From: Sophora flavescens
Taxonomy: Eukaryota > Streptophyta > Magnoliopsida > Fabales > Fabaceae
NCBI GenBank assembly: GCA_030762895.1
Contig: CM061068.1
Location: 38,860,783-38,924,782 of the forward strand
Reading direction: 5' to 3'
DNA length: 64,000 nucleotides
Each line of letters starts with the position of its first letter. Positions within the stretch are counted from its first letter, which is position 1. The notes under the pieces were generated by a model that was not told the origin of the DNA, ran no database searches, and was given only the letters and a program-made list of their open reading frames with translations. The translations under genes and the position numbers were made by a program. Below, in pieces: positions 35,012 through 46,307 of this stretch.

Positions 35012-35700
35012 TTAAAACTCTGTTGGGTTACTCATGGGCATTCCCATAAGCAAAGACCCCATCAAGGTTGGAATCAATAGTGTCTTCAGCTTGCAAAAGA
35101 GCAACCGAGGATGGCTCAAGCACGACCACTTCAGTTCCTCTGTTCTCCTCCTCTCCCACAACCTGCTCTTCATTATTCTCCTCTTCCTCATCATCGAGCT
35201 CTGACAAAGGAACCATTATGCCATCTTTCTTAAATTATTGTCCACACCGGCTCTCGAAAAATCAGAATCAGGAAGAAAGCGCTGGATTTGTTTTATAGCA
35301 CGCGAGAACCCAGAAACACGTTCCCTTATAATCTAGGCTTTAGCTTCCTTCAACTCGAACTGAAGCTTGCATTTAGCCTTTTTCTTAGTAGCAAGAAACT
35401 GCTGAAGATTGTCAACTAAAAGCTTTAAAGTCTTGGCAGCCCTCTGAAAGTCAATCCTTTCATTTTAGAGAGCTCGAATTGAGGAGAGGAGTTGGTCTTC
35501 TCAAGCTCGACATTTCGAGTTTTCAATTGCCCAATTAGCCGAGCTTGCTCTTCACACTTTGCCACGGCTTTTTCAAGCTCATTCCCAGTGCGCAAAGTTT
35601 GGGCAGCTTCCGCCTTTATGCTTTTCATTATTAGAAAGCTCGTGGCTCGAAACATGGGTAATGGAGGAGACTCGGAGAGCATAAGCGGCCGCGGCTTTCA
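35012..35700 (-). pseudogene. Decayed antisense coiled-coil ORF of the outer retrotransposon
   Basis: Runs opposite to the element. Visible pieces in order: a start region reading MKAAAAYALRV, then KSIKAEAAQTLRTGNELEKA and CEEQARLIGQLKTRNVELEK (35,682-35,480), then KTLKLLVDNLQQFLATKKKA, then GFSRAIKQIQRFLPDSDFSR, and an acidic tail SELDDEEEENNEEQVVGEEE ending near 35,028. At least two frameshifts and one stop break it. The heptad-like Leu/Lys/Glu pattern indicates a coiled coil. Antisense ORFs downstream of pol are reported for Tat-lineage elements; function unknown. Confidence 0.6.
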
Positions 35701-36280
35701 TGCTCGTGTCAGGGCCCTATTATAGTAAAAGCCGAGCATATGCTGGCTTAATAACTTGAGAATCCACTAAAGGGCCCGAGCTAAAATTGTCTAGCCAAGA
35801 ACAAAGGGCAGAAGCCCAAAAACCCGAGGCGAAGCATTACTCCCTCGCACCAAAAAGCCGAGGTCGAGCTATGCTCCCTCGCACTACGCACTGAAAAAAG
35901 TCGAGGTCGAGCAATGCTTCCTCCCTTGCACTAAAAATCCTAGACCGAGCAAAACACCTTCGCACCAAGGTAATGTCCACAGCAGATCGTGCATGTTAGA
36001 GACCCAAGATTTGAAGGAAATCCTGGTAGTGTTAGACCCAATAAGCTAGAATCCCAAGTAAGACTTGGCTCCGGACGAAAATCCGAGCAGTGCTCGGCAA
36101 AGTAAGTCGACAACCTAAGAAAGACTTGATTCTAAAAAAACAAATTTCCGAGCAATGCTCCCTAATCATAATCCAAATTCCTCGGCACCAAAAAGCGCGT
36201 TAAGATATGCGGGTTGACATTTAAGCTCTTTCGCTTATTTCAAGCTCGGAGCTTGGGGCTTATAGGGATAAAGAAAGGAT
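35300..36280. repeat. 981-bp direct repeat, left copy
   Basis: Same order and orientation as 45,327-46,307, from acgcgagaacccagaaac to the aaggat at the end, with few differences. It is shell sequence of the outer retrotransposon and ends exactly where the Athila-like block starts. Confidence 0.93.
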
Positions 36281-37993
36281 CACGGCCCAGTCGTGATAAG
36301 CATCACGGGCGTGATGGGAAGGACCTTAAAGATCAGAGAGTATCACGACCAAGTCGTGATACAGGTCACAGCCGTGACAGGCCAGCGCCTGAATACCAGA
36401 ATTGATCACGACCTGCCCGTGATACCCACCACGGCCATGATACAATTTCCAACAATCTTTGACTAGGCATGTGAGCCAACATCCGCTACCACCTCGGTGT
36501 GTTGTTCCATTTTTCTCCTCTCTCCGACTTGATTATTTACATTGGGGACAATGTAAGTTTTTAAGCTTGGGGTAGAGGTATTTTTGCATTTTTGCATTTT
36601 TCATGTTGCACTCATATAGGCATAGTTTTGCATGATCACATGATTAGATTGCCCTTTGCTTAGAGTTTGCATCCAATTGTGAGAACTTGGTGCCAAATAA
36701 ATTGAGATAGTGAATTTTTTAACCCAATTTTTTTATTTTTGTGATAAGGCTAAAAATAAAAATTCCTGAGATGATCTTTTGATAGTTGATAATTAGCATG
36801 TGGTTCCTTAGACTTGTGTTTCTCACTGATTTTAAACTACTAAATGTGAGATTTTGAGCCAAAAAGGGGTACTCACTAAATCTACCCCATTCTTTGTGAT
36901 AGAGTGTTTTATTCCTCTTGGATTATATTCTCTAGAACTTGACTTGAAACCGTTTTGAAACTTAGAAATTTTTGAAAACATTTTTAAAAATGATTGAGGC
37001 ACTAGGTATTTTTTTCGGCCTTCTGAGCTTTTATTGATTAAATGCTACCCCTTAGTTACCCAATTTTGAGCCTAAAAGAATAAAATAATTTTCTTGGTAC
37101 CTTGAATTACTTTGATGAATAATGCTTGGTATGACACCTTTTAAAGTATTGTAAAAAGGGTAAAAAGGTAGTTTGAAAAAGTATGGGATGAGAAAGTTAG
37201 AAAATATTTCTCTTGAATTGAAAATCTCCCCTTCTCCAAATAAATAAAATAAAACAACAACAAAAAATATATGGAGAAGGGTATGACAAAAGAAAGTGAG
37301 AAATAAAATAAAGAAGGAAAGAAAGGTGGAAAAATGAATCAAAGCCAAAAAGGGTATTTTAGAAGGTTGTCATGCTTTGCAATGTTGATATTTTGTTTAA
37401 CCCTCTTGAAATTTCCTTTTCTTGATTTCCCCACCTAACGATTAATCCCATGGCCTCATTACAACCAAAATAAAAGACCTCTTGATTCTTATGTGTTTTC
37501 ATTAATAAAGTAGAGATCTGGTTAATAGTCAAGCTTATGGTAGAATTCCTTCCTTGAGGAAATTGAGCGAATTGTAATATACCCTTAAACACTTGAGTGA
37601 GGTGAGAAGAGTGCCCGAATTAATGAGAGATATGAATTTAGGGAACCTAAGCTTCTAATTGGACTTGAAATTGATTGTCTCTTGGGTATTTATCGAATAT
37701 GCCTGTTACTTGGATTAGTTACTCGGGTTCTTGGTTCACTGTCCATGCTCTAATTATCGTCTGGCCTTGGTGATTGCTTGAGGACAAGCAAAATCTTAAG
37801 CTTGGGGTGATTTGATGAGTGTGATTCCACCTCATATTTCATTGTCATTTTGCATGCATTTTTCATATAGTTTAGGCATTTTTAATTTGATTTTTGTTAG
37901 CTTTTTCCTTGGAACGGGTAAGGCGGTTTTGTGGTGTTGTTTTGCATAAATTAAGGATTAAATGCTCAGGATCAACCATGATGGAGCTTGGAT
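36275..37993 (+). repeat. Left arm of large inverted repeat: 3' region, PPT and first 181 bp of the Athila-like LTR
   Basis: 36,275-37,370 is the mirror of 41,145-42,255, and 37,813-37,993 mirrors 40,957-41,134. The 440 bp between these (37,371-37,812) are present only in this arm. They include the PPT-like aagcttggggtga (37,798-37,810) just before TGATGAGTG, the LTR start. The LTR breaks off at 37,993 against the end of gag copy 1. Confidence 0.9.
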
Positions 37994-37995
37994 GA

Positions 37996-39402
37996 AGATA
38001 GGGCATTACAATGTTCATTGGGATTAGCTTCGGGTTGGCCCGGGAACGTACCCTTTGGTCTAGAGTATGTGCTGGCTTGTTGGGCAATCTGAGTTTCTAG
38101 CATCTTGTCGTGGATGGCTAAGTTATCTACCTTAGATGCTAGCTCTTTTATTGCCTCATTTACTGCCCTACCTTGTTGTCTAAACTCTTCATTTTGTTTT
38201 GTTTGAGTTTCCATAAAACTTTCCAATAAAGACTCGAGTTTAGACTTCTGTACCTGAGGATACCCCGCTGCGGGTTTCCTATTACCTTGGCCTTCTTGGA
38301 ACTCGTGGTTCAGCGTGTTGTTGTAGTTTCCGTAGGAGAGGTAAGGGTTGTTCTTCCTTCCTTGGTTGTAAGGATTTGGGGGAGCATAATTAGGCAACTT
38401 CGGGTTGGTGTCGTAGAAGTTGTGACAAGAGTTCACTTGTTCCCTCGAAGCGCCGGATCCATGAGCAATACCACGTGGGCACTCCATTATGTCATGTCCC
38501 TGCATTCCACAAATCTCACAAACAATGTTAGTAGCACCTATTGAACTCACGTTAGCCCTTTCAAGCTGATCAAACCGTTTATTCAGTGAGTCTATTTTAG
38601 ACATAATAAGATCAGTGCTATTCATTTCAAACTTACCCCCCGAAATCTTTTTCGGGTTATTACCTCTTTCTGAACCCCATTGGTGGTAGTTGGTGACCAC
38701 GTTTTCAATGATGTTGAATGCCTCAGTCAGAGGCCTATTCATAAAGGCTCCACCAGCTGCGCAATCAAGTGACACCTTCGAAGAGTAATCCAATCCGTTG
38801 TAGAAGGTGTGCACTAATAACCACCTCTCGAGTCCATGATGTGGGCAAGACTCCAGCAACCCCTTGTAGCGATCCCAAGCTTCGGATAAGCATTCTCCGT
38901 CTTTTTGGAAGAAGCCGGTGATCTGGGTTCGTAGGTAAGCCGTCTTGGATGGAGGGAGGATTTTCTCCAAGAACGCCTACTCCAGTTGGTCCCAAGTCAA
39001 CAAGGTGTTAGCGGGCACTTGTTTCAGCCAAGCTTTTGCTTTTCCAGTCAGAGAGGATGGGAACAACCTCAAACGAATAGCATCAACTGGGGCGCCTTGA
39101 ATTCTAACTGCATCGGTGAACTCCAAGAATGTCTCCACGTGATCAGTCGGGTCCTCCGAATTGATGTTGCCTAATCATGTTGATTAGCATAGGCGGTATA
39201 ATGTATTTCTCCGCCTCAATCTCTGGCCTACAGTTCGCAAACCCCTAGCATTTGGGGCTGCGTAGTCCTTCAATGGTTTCGTATCCAGGAGATTCGCCAT
39301 TAGTGGAATGGGAATCAACCTCTCTCTCCCTCTCTCTTTGTAGTTTCCTACGTCTATGAAAGGTCCTTTCGACTTCGGGGTCGACCTCACTAAGGTTTCC
39401 AA
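37996..39402 (-). pseudogene. Athila-like gag, copy 1
   Basis: Capsid-type gag (Retrotrans_gag). Recognisable parts: RERLIPIPLMANLLDTKPLK with DYAAPNARGLRT, IRLRLFPSSLTGKAKAWLK, then KTAYLRTQITGFFQKDGE, CPHHGLERWLLVHTFYNGLD, and a CCHC-like CEICGMQGHDIMECP. Broken by a frameshift near 39,170 shared with copy 2 and by a Gln-to-stop change near 38,985 (LE-stop-AFLEK). The 3' end is cut at 37,996 just before the protease. Confidence 0.88.
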
Positions 39403-39579
39403 GGCTTAGTGATCGTTGCATAAAAGAGAAAACAACACAGAGATAGATACTCTAGAAGGAAAGAGAGAAATTTTATTTTATTTTTTTATATAATAACAAA
39501 AATCGGTTAAAAAAAGAAAGAAAGAAAAGGTCCAGAAAAATCAATTTAAAAATTAAATTGAGATTCGAGGAAGCACAGT

Positions 39580-39595
39580 CCCCGGCAACGGTGCC
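39580..39595 (-). other. tRNA-Asp-type primer binding site of the Athila-like element
   Basis: On the minus strand it reads tggcaccgttgccggg, seven bases inside the LTR end at 39,603. It fits the 3' end of plant tRNA-Asp (one mismatch to TGGCGCC) and fixes the element's orientation as minus. Confidence 0.85.
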
Positions 39596-39602
39596 AAAAA
39601 CT

Positions 39603-41134
39603 TGATGTCGTACGATGCACGTCGTGCGATCCGGCAAGTGTACCGGATTGTCGCCAAGTAATAAAAAGATATCGATCCCACAGAGACCGTGATCTCAAAT
39701 CGCAACTAATTGTTAAATGATAAAACTGGACTGTATAAAAAATGATTTGGATTTTTGAAATAAGAGATAACTTGGATAAGGAATGCAATCAAGTAAAACA
39801 GGAAGTAAATCAATTTATGGTTTTTCAGATCTAAATGGATTCCTAGGAATTTGGGTTACCAACAAGATCGTTTATGTTACTAAATTGACCAACCCTTGTT
39901 AATTATCGAAATTGCCTTGAAGGCGAATTTATCCTCAAATAGTTAATGCTCCCTCTCGGGTTACAAAAATCGTGCCCAATTAAACCAACCCCTACTCTCG
40001 TGGTATTCGAATTTAGATTGGACCATTTATGCTTTGTGACAATTCGTTGATCCTCGAAGGATGACTTCTAAATCTCGTGATTTCAGTCCTAAGTCCGATT
40101 CTATAGATCCGACACCTAAGTTCACCGCTAGGTTCCTCCTTAGAATATCTACGTCACGCAAATAAGCGGCCGCCGAATTTATGAGTAATTAAAACACTGG
40201 AAATCAGATCTAAAGCAAAATCGCAATTAACAAAGATAAAACATCATTTCATACCATAAAAACAAACCTTGGTCATAGCCCCAATCCCTAGAAATTAAGC
40301 TACTACTCAAGCCTTGTCATGGTGATGACAAGCTTGGTTAACAACAACATGAAAAATAAAAATAAGAGAAGGGAGGAGGAAGAAGAAGAGAGAGATCCTA
40401 AATTGTAGCCTAAGAGTAGCAGCCCAAAAAGTCCTCCTAGTCTCTGCTCAGATGCCTTATTTATAGATTTGGGGAGTTTGAATCCCAATCTAACACAAAT
40501 TAGATCCAAATCAGTTGCTTCTGATCCAAGTAATACGCGTCACGGCCGTGATGGATTCTGCCTTGGGCGCTTCTTCAATTTTTGGTCTGTCACGGCCGTG
40601 ATGCTCATCACGGCTAGGCCATGATCAGTTCTGCCTGTGAGGGTCTGGTTCAGCTGACAGGTCACGGCCGTGATGGATTCTGCCTTGGGCGCTTCTTCAA
40701 TTTTTGGTCTGTCACGGCCGTGATGCTCATCACGGCTAGGCCATGATCAGTTCTGCCTGTGAGGGTCTGGTTCAGCTGACAGGTCATGGCCGTGATAGGC
40801 ATCACGGCCGTGACCAGTTCTGACTTTTGCCTTCTTTCTTTTCAGTTTTGCTCGATCATGGCCGCGATGGTCATCACGGCTAGGCCATGATGGTCATCAC
40901 GGCTAGGCCGTGGTGGGCTTTGCTTGGCTCATTTTCTTCACTTTTCAAGCCCCATCTTCATCCAAGCTCCATCATGGTTGATCCTGAGCATTTAATCCTT
41001 AATTTCTTCAAAACAACACCACAAAACCGCCTTACCCGTTCCAAGGTAAAAACTAACAAAAATCAAATTTAAAATGCCTAAACTATATGAAAAATGCATG
41101 CAAAATGACAATGAAATATGAGGTGGAATCACAC
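39603..41134 (-). repeat. Athila-like LTR, lacking about 6 bp at its 5' end
   Basis: In minus orientation it should start TGATGAGTGTG, but the first bases are lost in the junction at 41,134; it ends CGTACGACATCA at 39,603. The stretch 39,908-40,324 recurs inverted at 44,908-45,324. It includes a 122-bp tandem repeat (40,541-40,790). Confidence 0.88.
40541..40910. repeat. 122-bp tandem repeat built on TCACGGCCGTGA palindromes
   Basis: Copies start at 40,541, 40,663 and (partial) 40,785. Each has cacggccgtgatggattctg, ttcttcaatttttggtctg, a second palindrome pair and gagggtctggttcagctgac. The third copy decays into shorter catcacggctaggcc(a/g)tga units. Confidence 0.9.
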
Positions 41135-42255
41135 GTGCATTTCAAAGCATGACACCTTCTAAAATACCCTTTTTGGGCTTCGATTCATCTTTCCATCTTT
41201 CTTTCCTTCTTTTTATTTTATTTCTCACTTTCTTTTTGTCATCCCCTTCTCCATATTTTTTTTGTTTATTTTATTTTATTTATTTGGAGAAGGGAAGATT
41301 TTCAACTCAAGAGAAATATTTTTCTATCTTTCTCATCCCAAACTTTATTAAACTACCTTTTTACCGTTTTTTTTTTGTAATACTTTAAAAGGTGCCATAC
41401 CAAGCATTATTCATCAAAGTAATTCAAGGTACCAAGAAAAGTATTTTATTTTTTTAGGCTCAAAATTGGGCAACTAAGGGGTAGCATTTAATCAATAAAA
41501 GCTCAAAAGACAGAAAAAAATACCTAGTGCCTCAATCATTTTCAAAAATATTTTCAAAAATTTCTAAGTTTCAAAACGGTTTCAAGTCAAGTTCTAGAGA
41601 ATACAATCCAAGAGGAATAAAACACTCTATCACAAAGAATGGGGTAGATTTAGTGAGTACCCATTTTTGGCTCAAAATCTCACATTTAGTAGTTTAAAAT
41701 CAGTGAGAAACACAAGTCTAAGGAACCACATGCTAATTATCAACTATCAAAAGATCATCTCAGGAATTTTTATTTTTAGCCTTATCACAAAAATAAAAAA
41801 ATTGGGTTAAAAAATTCACTATCTCAATTTATTTGGCACCAAGTTCTCACAATTGGATGCAAACTCTAAGCAAAGGGCAATCTAATCATGTGATCATGCA
41901 AAACTATGCCTATATGAGTGCAACATGAAAAATGCAAAAATGCAAAAATACCTCTACCCCAAGCTTAAAAACTTACATTGTCCCCAATGTAAATAATCAA
42001 GTCGGAGAGAGGAGAAAAATGGAACAACTCACCGAGGTGGTAGCGGGTGTTGGCTCACATGCCTAGTCAAAGATTGTTGGAAATTGTATCACGGCCGTGA
42101 TGGGTATCACAGGCAGGCCGTGATCAATTATGGTCTTCGGGAGCTGGCCTGTCACGGCCGTGACCTGTATCACGGCTTGGCCATGATACTCTCTGATCTT
42201 TAGGGTCATTCCCATCACGCCCGTGATGCTTATCACGGCTGGGCCGTGATCCTTT
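40957..42255 (-). repeat. Right arm of large inverted repeat (LTR start and 3' region)
   Basis: Mirror of 36,275-37,370 plus 37,813-37,993, nearly identical by eye. The PPT and about 440 bp are deleted at the junction near 41,134-41,145. The outer part (42,090-42,255) is rich in tatcacggc..gccgtgat motifs. Confidence 0.9.
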
Positions 42256-42530
42256 CTGGTCTTCTTGGTTAGCTCATCACGGCCGTGACCACTGTCACGG
42301 CCTGGGCGTGATGACTTCTGACTTTGTTTGTCCCTGCCCTTTTTGCTCTTCCTTCCTTCTTAGCCTGAAAACAGTTGACAAATCTATTAATTTATGATTT
42401 TTTTTCCTCTTGATCTTCTCAAATTATTCAAGAGCTAAATTCAAAAACAAATGGAAAAGGGAAAGAAAACTTGGGTTACCTCCGAAGAAGCACTTATTTA
42501 CGGTCTTAAGCTTGACCATACTTCCTTCAG
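42256..42530 (-). other. Remainder of the 3' region of the Athila-like element
   Basis: More TCACGGCCGTGA mini-repeats (to about 42,312), then non-coding sequence up to the end of the protease frame. RT and integrase should lie here in a complete element and are absent, so either they were deleted or the family is gag-pro only. Confidence 0.6.
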
Positions 42531-43415
42531 TCAACCAGGGTCGGCTGGGCGTAGAAGTGCAGGAACACTTTTCTTCCATGGAACTCCTTCAAAGAGCCGA
42601 TTCTTCTCATATGGCCAATTGCGCTTCCTCTTCGCTCTTTTCACTCTAAACTTCATGGCCTTACTCCTTCCCGGCGGAAGTTTCGTTACCGCATGATGAG
42701 CAACTCCAAATTCATCACTACTGGGTGCATCATTTGCCATGTAAATCTTCGGAGTTGCTTCCATGTTGAGCTCTTCCTTTACCACTGGAGACGTTATATC
42801 GATCCTGCACATATGACTCACAAAAGGAGGGTTGTTATATGAGTTAGTAAATTTAAAATCTACCCTACCTTCCTCTGTATTCAGAGAGAGTTTGCCATTC
42901 CTTACGTCTATTATTGCTCCAGCGGTGGCCAAGAATGACCTTCCTAAAATGATGGGGAATTCAGAATTCCCTTTCATATCTAATACCAGGAAATCGGTAG
43001 GGATGAAAAAATTTTCTACCTTTACAGGAACATTCTCTAGTATGCCTAGAGGACTTCTAGTTGAGCCATCTGCAAATTGTAAGGAGAATTTGAATGGACT
43101 CAACTCTTTGGTTCCCAACCTTTCATAGATAGTGAGCGGCATCAAGCTCGCACTAGCCCCTAAGTCACATAAGGCTTGGTCTATTTGTACCTTTTCAATT
43201 GAGCAAGCGATAGAGAAACTACCTGGGTCTTTCAGTTTAGGAGGCATATTAGCTTCTATATCTACTTGCTTTCTCTTGACCAACCTATGTGGGAAAGGTA
43301 TCGGGGGTTGGTACGGTGGTGGAGGAACATACTTTGGTTCTGGCTCTTCATCCTCGCTCATGTCCTCCTCACATTCCACATCATTTTCAACCACCCCAAG
43401 CTTATCATCCCTCAA
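42531..43415 (-). CDS. Athila-like aspartic protease region, open frame of 294 codons
   Basis: Retroelement protease that would process the gag polyprotein. After an acidic Pro-rich linker (DMSEDEEPEPKYVPPPPYQP) comes the active-site motif DLGASASLMPL, then FADGSTRSPLGILENVPVKV, and EFPIILGRSFLATAGAII, the second conserved block. The frame is open over this whole part and is really the continuation of gag copy 2, so the start at 43,415 is only the limit of the open stretch. It ends before any RT. Confidence 0.85.
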   Translation of the reverse strand: MRDDKLGVVENDVECEEDMSEDEEPEPKYVPPPPYQPPIPFPHRLVKRKQVDIEANMPPKLKDPGSFSIACSIEKVQIDQALCDLGASASLMPLTIYERLGTKELSPFKFSLQFADGSTRSPLGILENVPVKVENFFIPTDFLVLDMKGNSEFPIILGRSFLATAGAIIDVRNGKLSLNTEEGRVDFKFTNSYNNPPFVSHMCRIDITSPVVKEELNMEATPKIYMANDAPSSDEFGVAHHAVTKLPPGRSKAMKFRVKRAKRKRNWPYEKNRLFEGVPWKKSVPALLRPADPG

Positions 43416-43429
43416 GTATATGGCATTAC

Positions 43430-44875
43430 AATGTTCATTGGGATTAGCTTCGGGTTGGCCTGGGAACGTACCTTTTGGTCTAGAGTATGTGCTGGCTTGT
43501 TAGGCAATCTGAGTTTCTAGCATCTTGTTGTGGATGGCTAAGTTATATACCTTAGATGCTAGCTCTTTTATTGCCTCGTTTACTGCCCTACCTTGTTGTC
43601 TAAACTCTTCATTTTGTTTTGTTTGAGTTACCACAAAAATTTCCAATAAAGACTCGAGTTTAGACTTCTGTACCTGAGGATACCCCGCTGCGGGTTTCCT
43701 ATTACCTTGACCTTCTTGGAACTCGTGGTTCAGTGTGTTGCTTTAGTTCCCGTAGGAGAGGTAAGGGCTGTTCTTCCTTCCTTGGTTGTAAGGATTTGGG
43801 GGAGCATAATTGGGCAACTTTGGGTTCGTGTCGTAGAAGTCGTGACAAGAGTTCACTTGTTCCCCCGAAGTGCCGGATCCATGAGCAATACCCCATGGGC
43901 ACTCCATTATGTCATGTCCCTGCATTCCACAAATCTCACAAACAATGTTAGTAGCACCTATTGAACTCACGTTAGCCCTTTCAAGCTGATCAAACCGTTT
44001 ATTCAGTGAGTCTATTTTAGACATAATAAGATCAATGCTATTCATTTCAAACTTACCCCCCGAAATCTTTTTCGGGTTATTACCTCTTTCTGAACCCCAT
44101 TGGTGGTAGTTGGTGGCCACATTTTCAATGATGTTGAATGCCTCAGTCAGAGGCCTATTCATAAAGGCTCCACCAGCTGCGGAATCAAGTGACACCTTCG
44201 AAGAGTAATCCAATCCGTTGTAGAAGGTGTGCACTAATAACCACCTCTCGAGTCCATGATGTGGGCAAGACTCCAGCAACCCCTTGTAGCGATACCAAGC
44301 TTCGGATAAGCATTCTCCGTCTTTTTGGAAGAAGCCGGTGATCTGGGTTCGTAGGTAAGCCGTCTTGGATGGAGGGAAGAATTTCTCCAAGAACGCCTGC
44401 TCCAGTTGGTCCCAAGTCGACAAGGTGTTAGCGGGCACTTATTTCAGCCAAGCTTTTGCTTTTCCAGTCAAAGAGGAGGGGAACAACCTCAAACGAATAG
44501 CATCAACTAGGGCGCCTTGAATTCTAACTGCATCGGTGAACTCCAAGAATGTCTCCACGTGATCAGTCGAGTCCTCCGAATTGATGTTGCCTAATCATGT
44601 TGATTAGCATAGGCGGTATAGTGCAGTTCTCCGCCTCAATCTCTGTTCTAGCAATCCCAGTTCGCAAACCCCTAGCATTTGGGGCTGCGTAGTCCTTCAA
44701 CGATTTCGTATCCGGGAGATTCACCATTAGTGGAATGGGAATCAACCTCTCTCTCTCTCTTTGTAGTATCCTACGTCTGTGAAAGGTCCTTTCGACTTCG
44801 GGGTCGACCTCACTAAGGTTTCCAAGGCTTAGTGATCGTTGCATAAAAGAGAAAACAACACAGAGAGATAGATAC
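43430..44875 (-). pseudogene. Athila-like gag, copy 2, upstream of the protease
   Basis: Same gene as copy 1 at 37,996-39,402, nearly identical, and preserving more of the N-terminus (RSLSLGNLSEVDPEVERTFH). Nonsense changes not shared with copy 1 occur at AWLK-stop (44,439-44,441), at YGN-stop near 43,745 and before QASTYSRPKG near 43,500. The Gln that is a stop in copy 1 is intact here. The frameshift near 44,575 is common to both copies. The zinc knuckle CEICGMQGHDIMECP is intact. Confidence 0.88.
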
Positions 44876-44907
44876 TCTAGAAGCACCCAAGGCAATGCAC
44901 GTGTGAT

Positions 44908-45326
44908 CACCATGACAAGGCTTGAGTAGTAGCTTAATTTCTAGGGATTGGGGCTATGACCAAGGTTTGTTTATGGTAATGAATTGATGTTATATCTTTG
45001 TTAATTGCGATTTTGCTTTAGATCTGATTTCTAGTGTTTTAATTACTCGTAAATTCGGCGGCCGCTTATTTGCGTGACGTAGATATTCTAAGGAGGAACC
45101 TAGCGGTGAACTTAGGTGTCGGATCTGTAGAATCGGACTTAGGACTGAAATCACGAGAGTTAGAAGCAGTCCTTCGAGGATCAACGAATTGTCACAAAGC
45201 GTAAAGTGTCCAATCTAAATTCGACTACCACGAGAGTAGGGGTTGGTTTAATTGGGTACGGTTTTTGTAACCCGAGAGGGAGAATTAACTATTTGAGGAT
45301 AAATTCGCCTTCAAGGCAATTTCGAA
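44908..45326 (+). repeat. Inverted fragment of the Athila-like LTR
   Basis: Mirror of 39,908-40,324. Joined on the left to the gag leader through about 25 bp of filler (44,883-44,907), and on the right directly to the outer element's 981-bp repeat. Confidence 0.85.
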
Positions 45327-46307
45327 CGCGAGAACCCAGAAACGCGTTCCCTTATAATCTGGGCTTCAGCTTCCTTCAACTCGAACTGAAGCTTGCAATT
45401 AGCCTTTTTCTTAGTAGCAAGAAACTGCTGAAGATTGTCAACGAAAAGCTTTAAAGCCTTGGCAACCCTCTGAAAGTCAATCCTTTCATTTTAGAGAGCT
45501 CGGATTGAGGAGAGGAGTTGGTCTTCTCAAGCTCGACATTTCGAGTTTTCAATTGCCCAATTAGTCGTGCTTGCTCTTCACACTTTGCCACGGCTTTTTC
45601 AAGCTCATCCCCAGTGCGCAAAGTTCGGGCAGCTTCCGCCTTTATGCTTTTCATTATTAGAAAGCTCGTGGCTCGAAACATGGGTAATGGAGGAGACTCG
45701 GAGAGCATAAGCGGCCGCGGCTTTCATGCTCGTGTCAGGGCCCTATTCTAGTAAAAGCCGAGCATATGCTGGCTTAATAACTTGAGAATCCACTAAAGGG
45801 CCCGAGCTAAAATTGTCTAGCCAAGAACAAAGGGCAGAAGCCCAAAAACCTGAGGCGAAGCATTACTCCCTCGCACCAAAAAGCCGAGGTCGAGCTATGC
45901 TCCCTCGCACTACGCACTGAAAAAAGTCGAGGTCAAGCAATGCTTCCTCCCTTGCACTAAAAATCCTAGACCGAGCAAAACACCTTCGCACCAAGGTAAT
46001 GTCCACAGCAGATCATGCATGTTAGAGACCCAAGATTTGAAGGAAATCCTGGTAGTGTTCGACCCAATAAGCTGGAATCCCAAGTAAGACTTGACTCCGG
46101 ACGAAAATCCGAGCAGTGCTCGGCCAAGTAAGTCGACAACCCAAGAAAGACTTGGTTCTACAAAAAAAAAATCCGAGCAATGCTCCCGTATCATAATCCA
46201 AAGTCCTCGGCACCAAAAAGAGCGTTAAGATATGCGGGTTGACATTTAAGCTCTTTCGCTTATTTCAAGCTCGGAGCTTGGGGGGCTTATGGGGATAAAG
46301 GAAGGAT
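45327..46307. repeat. 981-bp direct repeat, right copy
   Basis: Counterpart of 35,300-36,280. It includes the 5' half of the antisense coiled-coil ORF (45,708-45,451) and continues after 46,307 into the unique 3' part of the outer element. Confidence 0.93.

Larger units (their letters stand above)
36281..45326 (-). mobile_element. Scrambled Athila-like Ty3/gypsy block, gag-pro only, with inverted parts
   Basis: Read on the minus strand from the right: gag copy 2, protease, 3' region, a nearly full LTR (41,134-39,603), PBS, gag copy 1. At the left end a plus-oriented 3' region, PPT and LTR start (36,281-37,993) mirror the minus-strand 3' region. At the right end a plus-oriented LTR piece (44,908-45,326) follows. 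RT, RNase H and integrase are missing. The arrangement gag-pro-LTR-PBS-gag resembles two elements sharing one LTR, with an inversion in a second LTR. The family call rests on gag motifs, the tRNA-Asp-type PBS and the DLGAS protease. Confidence 0.85.
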
